Part shown: positions 6,370 to 15,900 of the stretch, piece after piece | How the letters are laid out: each line of letters opens with the position of its first letter | Position numbering within the stretch: position 1 is the first letter of the stretch | NCBI GenBank assembly: GCA_030673645.1 | Contig: DAOVIO010000043.1 | Coordinates: 1-25,513 of the forward strand | DNA from: JAGLSB01 sp023135955 | GTDB taxonomy: Bacteria > Bacteroidota > Bacteroidia > Bacteroidales > GCA-2748055 | Reading direction: 5' to 3' | Length of the DNA stretch: 25,513 nt | Position numbers and translations under genes: made by a program | The notes under the pieces: generated by a model | Databases searched by the model: none | Told to the model about the DNA's origin: nothing | What the model saw: the letters and a program-made list of their open reading frames with translations, nothing else

Positions 6370-8712
6370 ATGAAACGTTATATGACAATGGTATTTGTAC
6401 TAGCCTTTTTTGGCTATTCTTATGCCTCCTCACAAAATGCCAAGCAATTTGTTAAAGTTGGTCAGCAATTTTTTGAGAACGGGATGAATGATGATGCTAT
6501 CAAGCAATTTTCTGCTGCGATTAACATAGAACCTGATATGGACAAAGCCTATGTGGCCAGGGCTAAGGTTTATGAAAGAGTAAAAGATTATGAATCTGCG
6601 ATGAATGATTATAATAAACTTTGTATTTTCAACACTAAGGAGGAAGAATATTTCTTCAAAAGTGCTGAAATGAGTTTTTTTCTGGAGGATTATAAACAAT
6701 GTCTTACTACTGTTGAAAAAGCCCTTCAATTAAGTAGTAATTATTCTAATGCATTAGAGTTAAAATTTAATGCTCTTTTTGCCTCAGAAGATTATGCCGA
6801 GGCATTGGAAGCCTCCAAGAAGGCCCTCAGATATAAGGAAAATGAGGTTAATTATTATAATTATGGAAGAATAAATGAGAAAATGGAATTGTGGGATGAA
6901 GCTCTCATTGCATATAACAAAGCGATTAAGAAAAATAGTAATTTTCTGGAAGTTTATGTTGTTCTTGCCGATTTATATCGAAGGGAATTAGACCTTACCA
7001 AAGCTATGGGAACTATTAGTAAGTCTCTGCAAATTAGTAAAAACTACATTCCTGCTTATAGGGTAAGAAGTGCAATCTATGCCGACCAACTAAATTATTC
7101 CAAAGCAATTGATGATGTGTCAACTATTCTGTTACTAGATCCTAATGCCACCGAAATGTTTTTTTTAAGAGGAAAATATTATCAGGGATTTGCTCAGCAT
7201 ATGAATGCCGTTAATGATTTCAGTAAAACTATAAGTCTGGATAATACACATGCTGAAGCATATTTTAACAGGGCATATTCAAATGAACAAATTCAAAGGT
7301 TTGATGATGCAATTAAAGACTATTTAAGACTTGCTGAGATTGTTGAAGATGACGAAAAGGCTATTGAAATGCTGACAGAAGCAGAAGAAAGGCTTTTTGA
7401 ACTTAACAGAGAGACTAATAAACCTGAATTGGTTCTTTCAACACCTGAAGAAAAAGCCGACAGAGTATTGCATATTCCAAGAAAAGAGAATATAATACCA
7501 ATTGTCGGTATAGCTATGGATGAAAGTGGTATCAAAACAATTAAAGTTAATGACTTAATTACACCTTTTACTAAAAAGGAGAATGGCTATGAATTCTTGA
7601 CTTCAATTAATGTTACCGGATTGGAAAGTTTAAAGGTGGAAATTGAAGATGTTTATGATAACACGGAAATTCTGGTTTATGAAATTCTTAGAACAGAAGT
7701 AGAGAAGCCAATTGTAAAAATAATAGCTCCTTATGCTTCTGATAACAATGTTATTTATATAGATACTAACGATCCAATGATATACGTGGAAGGGGTTATC
7801 TCTGACGAAAGTCTTATTAGTTCAATCTATATTGACGGTGTTGTAGCAAGTTATGTTCCAAGCGATCTGAACCCGAATTTTCAGGCTATGATTTCTGTCA
7901 AAAATAAAAATGAATTCACAATAAAAGCTACTGATGGTTTTGGAAATATTTCTGACACTAAGTTTACTTTAAATAGAGAATCAGTTGCCTTACAGGAAGA
8001 TAATCCGATGGGTAAAACCTGGGTGGTTTTTATTGAAAATTCGAACTACCAGAGTTTCGCCAGTTTGGAAGGGCCTACAAAAGACATTTTGCTAATGAAA
8101 ACTGCATTGGCAAATTATAGTATTCATAACTTCATTCATAAAAAGGATATGAGTAAGCAGGAGCTAGAGAAATTCTTTGCCATAGAACTTCGTGATCTTC
8201 TTAGAAGTAATCGTGTGAATTCTTTGCTTGTCTGGTATGCAGGGCATGGGAAATTTGTTAATGAAACAGGATACTGGGTACCTGTTGATGCAAAAAGAGA
8301 CGACGAATTTACTTACTTTAACATTAATGCTTTAAAAGCTTCAATGCAATCTTATCCAACAAATGTAAACCACACTCTGGTTATTACAGATGCTTGTGAA
8401 TCTGGCCCTTCATTCTATCAGGCAATGAGATCTGGCTTGCAGGAACGAAACTGTAATGACCTGGCTACTGTCAGACTTAAGTCTTCACAGGTGTTTTCAT
8501 CTGCCGGATATGAGTTGGCTGTAGATAATAGCCAGTTTACACGAACATTTGCTAATTCGCTGGCTAACAATGCAGATGCATGTATTCCTATAGAAAGTAT
8601 TGTTCAGAAAGTTACGGATGCAGTTGTAAACTCTAACCAGCAAAAGCCCCTATTTGGGAAAATAGCCGGTCTGGAGGATGAAAACGGAACATTCTTCTTT
8701 ATCGCCAAATAA
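6370..8712 (+). CDS. Exported TPR protein with C-terminal caspase-like (peptidase C14) domain
   Basis: The product has 780 residues. ATG 6370 is chosen because a signal peptide follows at once (MKRYMTM, hydrophobic core, SYASSQ); an in-frame ATG at 6340 would put ten polar residues in front. Residues about 24-340 form roughly nine tetratricopeptide repeats. About 370-540 look like two beta-sandwich (Ig-like) modules with IKTIKVND and ISSIYIDG-type strands. From about 549 comes a caspase/metacaspase-like fold with the catalytic pair His626 (in YAGHGK) and Cys676 (in TDACESG), fifty residues apart, so it looks active. It would act in the periplasm or at the cell surface. No lipobox or T9SS tail is apparent. 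The next gene starts 7-37 bp downstream and encodes a sensor phosphatase, so the two are probably one transcription unit. The substrate is unknown. Confidence 0.88.
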   Translation: MKRYMTMVFVLAFFGYSYASSQNAKQFVKVGQQFFENGMNDDAIKQFSAAINIEPDMDKAYVARAKVYERVKDYESAMNDYNKLCIFNTKEEEYFFKSAEMSFFLEDYKQCLTTVEKALQLSSNYSNALELKFNALFASEDYAEALEASKKALRYKENEVNYYNYGRINEKMELWDEALIAYNKAIKKNSNFLEVYVVLADLYRRELDLTKAMGTISKSLQISKNYIPAYRVRSAIYADQLNYSKAIDDVSTILLLDPNATEMFFLRGKYYQGFAQHMNAVNDFSKTISLDNTHAEAYFNRAYSNEQIQRFDDAIKDYLRLAEIVEDDEKAIEMLTEAEERLFELNRETNKPELVLSTPEEKADRVLHIPRKENIIPIVGIAMDESGIKTIKVNDLITPFTKKENGYEFLTSINVTGLESLKVEIEDVYDNTEILVYEILRTEVEKPIVKIIAPYASDNNVIYIDTNDPMIYVEGVISDESLISSIYIDGVVASYVPSDLNPNFQAMISVKNKNEFTIKATDGFGNISDTKFTLNRESVALQEDNPMGKTWVVFIENSNYQSFASLEGPTKDILLMKTALANYSIHNFIHKKDMSKQELEKFFAIELRDLLRSNRVNSLLVWYAGHGKFVNETGYWVPVDAKRDDEFTYFNINALKASMQSYPTNVNHTLVITDACESGPSFYQAMRSGLQERNCNDLATVRLKSSQVFSSAGYELAVDNSQFTRTFANSLANNADACIPIESIVQKVTDAVVNSNQQKPLFGKIAGLEDENGTFFFIAK

Positions 8713-8749
8713 ATAAATAATGACATATAAGTTTATACTATATTTAGAA

Positions 8750-11700
8750 ATGAATATTCGTCTGATTAGGCGAATATTTTTTTTAGGTATTCTATTAGTT
8801 TCATTGAATGTAAATGGGCAAAACTATTTCTTTGATACATACGGAGTGGCCGAAGGATTAGCTCAATCGACAGTTTTTGACATTTTGCAGGACCAAAACG
8901 ATTATGTCTGGTTGGGAACACGTGCCGGTGTGAGTAAGTTCGATGGGCAAGAATTTATTAATTATACTGCGGAAGATGGACTGGCATTAAATAGCGTACG
9001 AATAATCTATCAAGAAGAAAATAGTAATAAAATATGGTTCGGACACGTAGGCGGTGGAGTAAGTGTTTTTGACGGTCATGTATTTCATGAATTCTCAGAT
9101 GGAAAAACCTTAACATCAGACGTAACTGGATTTCTAAATGATAAAGAGGGTAATTTCTGGATTAGCTCAGAAGGATCAGGTGCTGTTAAGATTGAAAGTA
9201 TGGCAAATACTTTGGAAGAATCTGTCTTTGAACTTTATAAAGGGAATGATTTGAGTGATAGGATTTTTGGGATAATAAAAACATCCGATGATAGATTATT
9301 ATTTCTAACCGATGCTTTTGTGAAAGAATATGATCCTTCAAAAAATGAGTTTGCAAGTTTCATTATGGACGGGATGCCTAGTTTTTTTCAAATAACATCT
9401 CTGTTCGAAGACAGTAAAACTAATTTATGGTTTGGAACTTTCCACGGAGGATTGTATAAGTACGACATTGAAATAGATAGTTTTAAAGTTTATGACATTA
9501 GGGATGGTTTAAGTTCTAATTGGATAAGTAATGTTGGAGAAGACCATAATGGAAATATCTGGATAGGAACATGGGGTGGCGGTATTACTATTATCTCTGC
9601 TGATGGACTGAATATATTTAACAAAGAGAATGGATTGCCCGATATGAAGATTAGAAAGATAATTGAAGACAGGGAAGGGAATATGCTCATAGGAAGTAAT
9701 GAAAATGGTTTAGCAATATACAAAGGAGATGAGTTTATTTCTTATTTTGAAGAAGACGGACTGGGCAATTCACAGGTCTGGGCAATTGAGCAGGATGAGT
9801 CTGGGCATTATTGGTTCGGGACTAATCAGGGAATTAGTATTCTAAATCCTACTAATCAGAGCTTTACAGATTTCCATAAATTACGAGAAAGTAGGATAAG
9901 GTTATTGAAAAGAGATTCAAAAAACAGGATGTGGATAGCCGTTGATAATGAAGGAATCTTTACACAGAATTTAAACAACGGAGTATTTACTTATGAACCC
10001 AAATTGAATTCTTATTTGCCTTCTCTTGTCGTAACAGCTCTTGAGGCTGATGATAAGGGAGTGATTTGGGTAGGGACACTCGACGGATTAGTAGGTTACG
10101 ATTATAATTCAAGATCTGCAGGATACTTTACACAAACTGCAGGTCTTTCAGCTAATGAAGTTTCATCTTTATATTTTTCAGAATGTAGTGGACGTTTATG
10201 GATCGGGACTCGTAATAATGGCCTGAATTATTATAAAGGAGATAGTATATATAATTTTGATCTTGGAGAAAACTTTACTGCAACAAGTATTACATGCGAT
10301 AGTTTAGGAATTTTATGGGTTGGAACAGAAGCAAAGGGAGTTTTGATGATTGATACCAAAGAGTCAAAGATCCTTAATGATTTCAAAGTTTCGGATGGAC
10401 TCCTGGCAAATCTCATAAATCTTGTTGAAGTAGATGATATGAATAACATATATGTAGGAACTAATAAAGGACTGAATATTTACAATAGGGACAGAGACAA
10501 ACTGTTGACTTATAATAAAAAAAATGGCTTTGTCGGGATTGAAACTAAGCCCTCTGCGGTTTTGGTTGATGACCAGAGGGATTTGTGGTTTGGAACAGTT
10601 GTTGGAGTTACGAGATATGATCCGGACAAGATGAAAAAGCAAAATGCTGATCCATTAACTCACATTATTAGTCTAAAAGTTAATCTGGAAGATAGAGATC
10701 TTATATCAGGTCTTAAGTTAAAATATACCGAGAATGATGTGGTTATTGATTATGTCAGCATGTGTTTAACAAATCCAGATGCTGTTGCATATAAAATAAT
10801 GCTTGAGGGTGCTGATAATGACTGGCGGCCAATAACAAGACAGACACGTGTAACATATCCGTCTCTTGCCCCAAGAAAATATACTTTTAAAGTAATTGGC
10901 AGGAATAATGAGGGAAGTTGGAATTCTGAACCTATAAGCTTCTCATTCCAGATAAGGCCTCCTTTTTATCTTACAATATGGTTTATACTATCTGTGATAA
11001 TACTCATTGCGGCAGCTATTATATCATATGTAAAGATCAGGGAGAAGAACCTCATCAGGGAAAAGAGAGTTCTTGAAGATAAAGTAAGAGAAAGAACGGC
11101 AGTTGTTGTAGCTCAAAAGGAAGAGCTTGCGGAAAAGAATAAAGACATTACCGATTCAATTAGATATGCTAAAAGAATTCAAGTAGCTATTCTTCCTCCA
11201 GAAGTTCCTTTTAAAGACACTTTTATTTTATTTAAGCCGAAAGATATTGTTAGTGGTGATTTCTATTGGTTTGAAGCGGTTGGAGATCTTGAGTTCATGG
11301 CAGCAGTCGATTGCACTGGACATGGAGTTCCTGGGGCATTCATGTCTATTATCGGAACTAATATTCTGAATAAGATAGTTAAAGAAAGAGAGATTTTTAA
11401 GCCCGCCGAAATAATCGATAAATTGAATGAGGAGGTAGTATATAACCTTAGAAGTGGAGATGAGGGTAGCGCAGTTTATGATGGAATGGATCTTGCTCTT
11501 ATTTGTTATAACAAAGAAACAGCTGTACTGGAATATGCCGGAGCCTATAATCCCTTATTAATAGTGAGGGGAAATGAGATGGAAGAAGTTAAGGCTGACA
11601 GATTTGGAGTAGGCAGGTCATCTAGGATAGAGGAAGCCAGGAAGTTTACAAATAAGGAGGTTAAAATCAAAAAAGGAGATACAATCTATATTTTCTCTGA

Positions 11701-11890
11701 TGGATATGCTGATCAGTTTGGCGGCGAGACAGGCAAGAAATTCAAATCCAAACCCATGAAAGAACTATTTCTGGCTATTCAGGAAAAGTCAATGGATATT
11801 CAGAAACAAATACTGGAAAAAACCCTGGAAGCATGGAAGGGAGATATTGAACAAGTAGATGATATTCTGATAATAGGTCGAAAATTCTGA
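8750..11890 (+). CDS. Two-component-regulator-type propeller sensor with SpoIIE/PP2C phosphatase output
   Basis: The 1046-residue product begins with a signal peptide (ATG 8750, ending NVNGQ); an upstream ATG at 8720 gives a poorer N-terminus. Fourteen blade motifs of the WIGT type can be counted (VWLGT, IWFGH, FWISS, LLFLT, LWFGT, IWIGT and so on to the last LWFGT), enough for two seven-bladed Reg_prop propellers in the periplasm. A Y_Y_Y-like domain follows, then one transmembrane helix (about 741-763) and a cytoplasmic coiled coil (about 764-815). Last comes a PP2C/SpoIIE phosphatase with metal-site aspartates Asp837 (SGDFYW), Asp854 (DCTGHG), Asp984 (SDG) and Asp1037/1038. It has no histidine kinase or HTH domain, the usual partners of such propellers. 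It probably dephosphorylates a Ser/Thr-phosphorylated anti-sigma antagonist or similar protein when the propeller binds a ligand. No such target gene lies in the window. Confidence 0.92.
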   Translation: MNIRLIRRIFFLGILLVSLNVNGQNYFFDTYGVAEGLAQSTVFDILQDQNDYVWLGTRAGVSKFDGQEFINYTAEDGLALNSVRIIYQEENSNKIWFGHVGGGVSVFDGHVFHEFSDGKTLTSDVTGFLNDKEGNFWISSEGSGAVKIESMANTLEESVFELYKGNDLSDRIFGIIKTSDDRLLFLTDAFVKEYDPSKNEFASFIMDGMPSFFQITSLFEDSKTNLWFGTFHGGLYKYDIEIDSFKVYDIRDGLSSNWISNVGEDHNGNIWIGTWGGGITIISADGLNIFNKENGLPDMKIRKIIEDREGNMLIGSNENGLAIYKGDEFISYFEEDGLGNSQVWAIEQDESGHYWFGTNQGISILNPTNQSFTDFHKLRESRIRLLKRDSKNRMWIAVDNEGIFTQNLNNGVFTYEPKLNSYLPSLVVTALEADDKGVIWVGTLDGLVGYDYNSRSAGYFTQTAGLSANEVSSLYFSECSGRLWIGTRNNGLNYYKGDSIYNFDLGENFTATSITCDSLGILWVGTEAKGVLMIDTKESKILNDFKVSDGLLANLINLVEVDDMNNIYVGTNKGLNIYNRDRDKLLTYNKKNGFVGIETKPSAVLVDDQRDLWFGTVVGVTRYDPDKMKKQNADPLTHIISLKVNLEDRDLISGLKLKYTENDVVIDYVSMCLTNPDAVAYKIMLEGADNDWRPITRQTRVTYPSLAPRKYTFKVIGRNNEGSWNSEPISFSFQIRPPFYLTIWFILSVIILIAAAIISYVKIREKNLIREKRVLEDKVRERTAVVVAQKEELAEKNKDITDSIRYAKRIQVAILPPEVPFKDTFILFKPKDIVSGDFYWFEAVGDLEFMAAVDCTGHGVPGAFMSIIGTNILNKIVKEREIFKPAEIIDKLNEEVVYNLRSGDEGSAVYDGMDLALICYNKETAVLEYAGAYNPLLIVRGNEMEEVKADRFGVGRSSRIEEARKFTNKEVKIKKGDTIYIFSDGYADQFGGETGKKFKSKPMKELFLAIQEKSMDIQKQILEKTLEAWKGDIEQVDDILIIGRKF

Positions 11891-12487
11891 TTAGTGTTTT
11901 TGAACCGCTGCAAATTTCAGAGCTTCTGAGTCCCATGGAGAACTTTCTCTTATTGCATCAATTACTTCAGATGGATCAGAAACGACAGTCCAGATATCGG
12001 TATGAATATCCCTCATAAATTTCTGACTTATCATTCTCGCAAGTAATTCAAAAAGAGGGTCATAAAAGCCATTTGTATTCACAATAACTATTGGCTTGGT
12101 AAATTGACCTAGTTGCTTGAGTGTAATAAATTCCATTAACTCATCCATAGTGCCAACACCACCGGGGAGTGTAATAATTGCATCAATATCTTTTTTCAGC
12201 CTATACTTTCTCTCATGCATATCTCGTACGAGAACCATATCCTTAACCTCTTTATGGGCCCATTCCATATCTTTCATAAAAACAGGAATAATACCTTTAA
12301 TATCTCCGCCCATTTCGAGCACTGTATCTGCTATTTTGCCCATTAAACCAACTCCACCACCACCATAATTGATGGCTATTTTATTTTCAACAAGTTCACG
12401 GGTGAGGTTTTCTGCTGCATCAAAATAGATATCATCAACACCCGGACTTGATGCACAAAAGATGGCAACTCGCTTTATCTCTTTCAT
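11891..12487 (-). CDS. LOG-family nucleoside 5'-monophosphate phosphoribohydrolase
   Basis: The 198-residue product is a Rossmann-fold LOG protein, a family that cleaves the ribose-5-phosphate from nucleotides such as AMP or cytokinin riboside monophosphates. It has the two family motifs: MHERK (90-94) and LPGGVGTMDE (107-116), with the conserved Arg and Glu present. An early YGGGGVGLMG segment (41-50) supports nucleotide binding. ATG 12487 is chosen; an in-frame codon 27 bases upstream (12514) would begin inside the trxA terminator hairpin. Its stop codon abuts the stop of the convergent phosphatase gene with no base between. The old name 'lysine decarboxylase' for this family is wrong. Substrate in this organism is unknown. 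Confidence 0.88.
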   Translation of the reverse strand: MKEIKRVAIFCASSPGVDDIYFDAAENLTRELVENKIAINYGGGGVGLMGKIADTVLEMGGDIKGIIPVFMKDMEWAHKEVKDMVLVRDMHERKYRLKKDIDAIITLPGGVGTMDELMEFITLKQLGQFTKPIVIVNTNGFYDPLFELLARMISQKFMRDIHTDIWTVVSDPSEVIDAIRESSPWDSEALKFAAVQKH

Positions 12488-12488
12488 G

Positions 12489-12544
12489 AATGTTTCAAAA
12501 AATGTCAGGAACATAATTAAATAAAATGTTCCTGACTTAATTTT
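12489..12544 (-). terminator. Intrinsic terminator after trxA
   Basis: The arms gtcaggaacat (12504-12514) and atgttcctgac (12526-12536) form a perfect 11-bp stem with an 11-base loop. On the minus strand a T-run (complement of aaaaaa near 12497-12502) follows the stem, as expected for termination downstream of trxA. On the plus strand ttaatttttt also follows, so it may work both ways. It separates trxA from the LOG gene. Confidence 0.8.
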
Positions 12545-12551
12545 TTCAATT

Positions 12552-12869
12552 TTATAATAATGATTCTAATTTTTGAACAAGAACAGATTTTGGAACTGCA
12601 CCAACCTGTTTGTCAGCTACTTCACCATTCTTAAAGAAGAGAATTGTTGGAATATTTCTAATTCCAAATTTCATAGTTACATCAGGATTGCTGTCAACAT
12701 CCAGCTTGCCTACTACCGCATTCTCACTGAAATCTTCCCCAATTTCCTGAACAATTGGGCCAACCATTCGACAAGGGCCACACCATTCAGCCCAGAAATC
12801 AACGATAACTGGCTTGTCGGACTGAAGTACTAATTCATCAAAATTACTGTCTGTAAACTCAAGTGCCAT
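12552..12869 (-). CDS. trxA: Thioredoxin
   Basis: The product is a 105-residue single-domain cytoplasmic thioredoxin, a general disulfide reductase. The redox motif WCGPC has Cys30 and Cys33, and the cis-proline Pro74 stands in NIPT. There is no signal peptide. A -7 box fitting the phylum consensus lies about 44 bp upstream and an intrinsic terminator follows, so it can be transcribed as a single gene although it lies downstream of dnaE on the same strand. Confidence 0.97.
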   Translation of the reverse strand: MALEFTDSNFDELVLQSDKPVIVDFWAEWCGPCRMVGPIVQEIGEDFSENAVVGKLDVDSNPDVTMKFGIRNIPTILFFKNGEVADKQVGAVPKSVLVQKLESLL

Positions 12870-12912
12870 AATTAATTCATTAAAGATTTAAAATATATGT
12901 ATTTTCAGATCG

Positions 12913-12920
12913 CAAATATA
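12913..12920 (-). promoter_or_regulatory. Probable trxA -7 promoter box (TATATTTG)
   Basis: On the minus strand this is TATATTTG, an exact TAnnTTTG match, 43 bp before the trxA ATG. The -33 region is not a good TTTG and lies at the edge of the dispersed repeat at 12935-12980. The repeat insertion may have altered the upstream half of this promoter. Confidence 0.5.
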
Positions 12921-12934
12921 AGCAAATAGTTGCT

Positions 12935-12980
12935 AGTAACCAGTACCCTTCGACAGGCTCAGGGCAGCGCCCAGTAACCA
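12935..12980. repeat. Dispersed intergenic repeat, copy 2 (cccttcgac...gctcaggg family)
   Basis: This GC-rich element between dnaE and trxA shares its core and ends with copy 1 at 3694-3761. The 8-bp word agtaacca occurs at both borders (12935-12942 and 12973-12980). The centre cccttcgacaggctcaggg forms an imperfect hairpin. It could stabilise the dnaE 3' end or be a short non-autonomous element. The border repeats could be a target duplication, but similar words border copy 1, so they are more likely part of the element. Confidence 0.7.
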
Positions 12981-12997
12981 ACCCCCAACAACCATAA

Positions 12998-15900
12998 TCA
13001 ATTCAGATTATACTCTATTTCAGAGTTGTCATTAACAAATGTGAAAAAATCATCAGAAATATCAATATACTGGTTTCTGGAAAATAGATCAAGCATTAGG
13101 TTTGTTTCCTTATCAACAATAGTAAAATGCAAAAGTTTTCCTTTATGGTTTTTTTCCGATTTTTTAACAAATTGGCCAATATTTTCTATCAATACATCAG
13201 TAACATTTTCAACATTTATTTTAATATTTACTTGTTTTATTAGTTCATCTCTTGCTTCAGAAAGTAGATGAATTGACTTTATTCGAAGGGAGATGCCCTT
13301 TCGTCCATCCTTTCTGGATTCCCATTCTTCAACTGTTGCCTTAATTAATAAAGCAATTCCCGGAGTAAAATACGACTTAAAAGAAACAAAGTCATTTCTC
13401 CACAAGCCTAACTGATAGCTATCAGTGTAATCTTCCAGAACGGCATTGCCAAAGGGTTGGTTGTTTTTTGAAATTCCTTCACGGAAAGATTTAACCATTC
13501 CTGCAAAAATTACTTCTCTTCCAACCAAATTCTCCAGATTGTTATTAATCTTGTCAAGGTCGGTATTACATAAATTAATAATTTCGGGCTTAAACCTGTC
13601 AAGAGGATGTGCAGTAAGATAAATTCCAATTAGTTCTTTTTCCTTTCCAATTTTCTCCATTAATTCCCATTCATCAGATGGAGTGGCTTCAGGTTTATGT
13701 ATTGTTTCTGAAGTAGAATCGCCGAAAAGCGATTGTTGACTGCTGTTTTTTTCAATTTTTAACTTGTTTCCATAACGGATTAAAGCTTCAATTAAACTCT
13801 GTTCGTTACCTGAGGGGAGAAAATATTGTTTTCTGTTATAAAGAGGGAAACAATCGAAAGATCCTGAAGATGCTAGTCCCTCTAAACTTTTCCTGTTTGC
13901 ACTGTGTAGATCAATTCTTTCAATAAAATCATAGATATTATTGAATTCGCCATTTCTTTTTCGCTCATCAATAATACTTTCAACAGCATTTTCACCAACA
14001 CCCTTTATAGCTCCGAGGCCAAATCTGATATTTCCCTTTTTATTGACAGTAAATTTCAAATTACTTTCATTTACATCCGGCCCTAAAACTGAGATTCCCA
14101 TTCTAAGGCATTCATCCATAAACAACCCAATTTTTTTAATATCAGTAAAATTGCGGCTTAATACAGCAGCCATAAATTCAGCAGGGTAATGGGCTTTAAG
14201 ATAGCCAGTTTGGAAGGAAACATAGGCATAGCAAGTAGAGTGTGATTTATTAAACGCATATTGAGCAAAAGCTTCCCAGTCTGCCCAGATCTGAAGAACA
14301 ATATTTTCATCATGATTATTTTTCTTACAGCCTTCAACGAATTTCTCCTTCATCTCATCCATCATTCTTTTAATCTTTTTTCCCATAGCTTTCCTCAATG
14401 AGTCAGCTTCACCCCTCGTAAATCCGGCTAATTTTCTCGACAACCGCATCACCTGTTCCTGGTAAACAGTGATTCCATAGGTTTCCTTAAGCTCTTCCTC
14501 CATTTCTGGAAGAGAATACTTAATTACTTCTTTCCCATGTTTTCTGGCAATAAAATTTGGAATATATTCCATAGGTCCCGGTCGATAGAGTGCATTCATC
14601 GCTATAAGATCCTCAAACCGGTTGGGCTTCAGATTCCGCAAGTGTTTTTTCATGCCGGGCGATTCAAACTGGAAAAGTCCGGTAGTATCGCCTCTGCTAT
14701 ATAGTTCATATGTTTTTGGATCGTCGAGAGGAATATTTTCGAAATCGATATCGACACCTTTAGATTCTTTAACATTATTAATGGCATCTTTAATAATGGA
14801 CAAGGTTTTTAAGCCAAGGAAGTCCATCTTTAGCATCCCCACATCTTCAATATGCTTACCATCAAACTGTGTTACAAGTAGCTCCGAGTCTTTCGATTTG
14901 CAAACGGGAACGTGTTCAATCAAATCGTCCTTACCAATAATTATTCCGCAGGCATGCAATCCGGTGTGACGAACCGAGCCTTCAAGAATTTCCGCAAATT
15001 TTAGTGTTGAGGCAACTAATTCGACCTCTGAAGTTTGTTCTTTTTTTAATTCAGGAACTTCTTTGAAAGCATCTTTAAGAGTAGTTCCGGGTCTTTCAGG
15101 TACCAGTTTTGCAAGCCGGTCGGCAATAGATAATGGCAATTTCTGAATTCTGGCCACATCGCGAATCGACATTTTGGCGGCCATTGTACCAAATGTGATG
15201 ATATGAGCGACTCTTTCCTTGCCATATTTATTGACCACCCATTGAAGTACATCGTCTCTTCCGTCCTCATCAAAGTCAATATCGATATCAGGCATTGACA
15301 CCCTATCGGGATTTAGGAATCGTTCAAAAAGAAGATTGTATTTAATAGGATCAATATCAGTTATTCTTGTACAATAGGCAACAACAGACCCAGCTGCAGA
15401 TCCCCTTCCCGGTCCAACAGAAACACCCATTTTTCGGGCTTCATTAATAAAGTCCTGAACAATGAGAAAGTAACCCGGGAATCCCATTCTTTTGATGGTC
15501 TCAAGCTCAAAGTCAATCCTTTCGCTGGTAATTTTATCAAGTTCTTTATATCGTTTTTTAGCCCCTTCAAGAGTCAGATATCGCAAATATTCATCCTCAT
15601 TTTCATATTCTTCAGGAATAGGGAACTCTGGTAATAGTGGTTGACGATTTAATTCATAAGATTCAATTTTATTTACAATTTCCTGCGTATTTATTAGAGT
15701 TTCAGGAATATCGGAGAATAATGATGCCATTTCCTGCTTTGTTTTGAACCATTCCTGTTCTGTATAGCTTAGACGCCTGGGATCGTCGAAATCGCTGTTG
15801 GTGCTAAGGCAAATCAAACGATCATGGGCTCCTGCATCCTCATAATCTACAAAGTGAACATCGTTTGTAGCTATGCATTTAATATTGTGTTTTTCCCCGA

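Noticed and set aside
12935..12980. 8-bp direct repeats agtaacca as a target-site duplication of an insertion
   Set aside because: Near-identical words border copy 1 at 3694-3761, so they are more simply part of the element; there is no transposase.
14622..14969. 115-codon plus-strand frame inside dnaE
   Set aside because: Antisense shadow of the polymerase core, with no features of its own.
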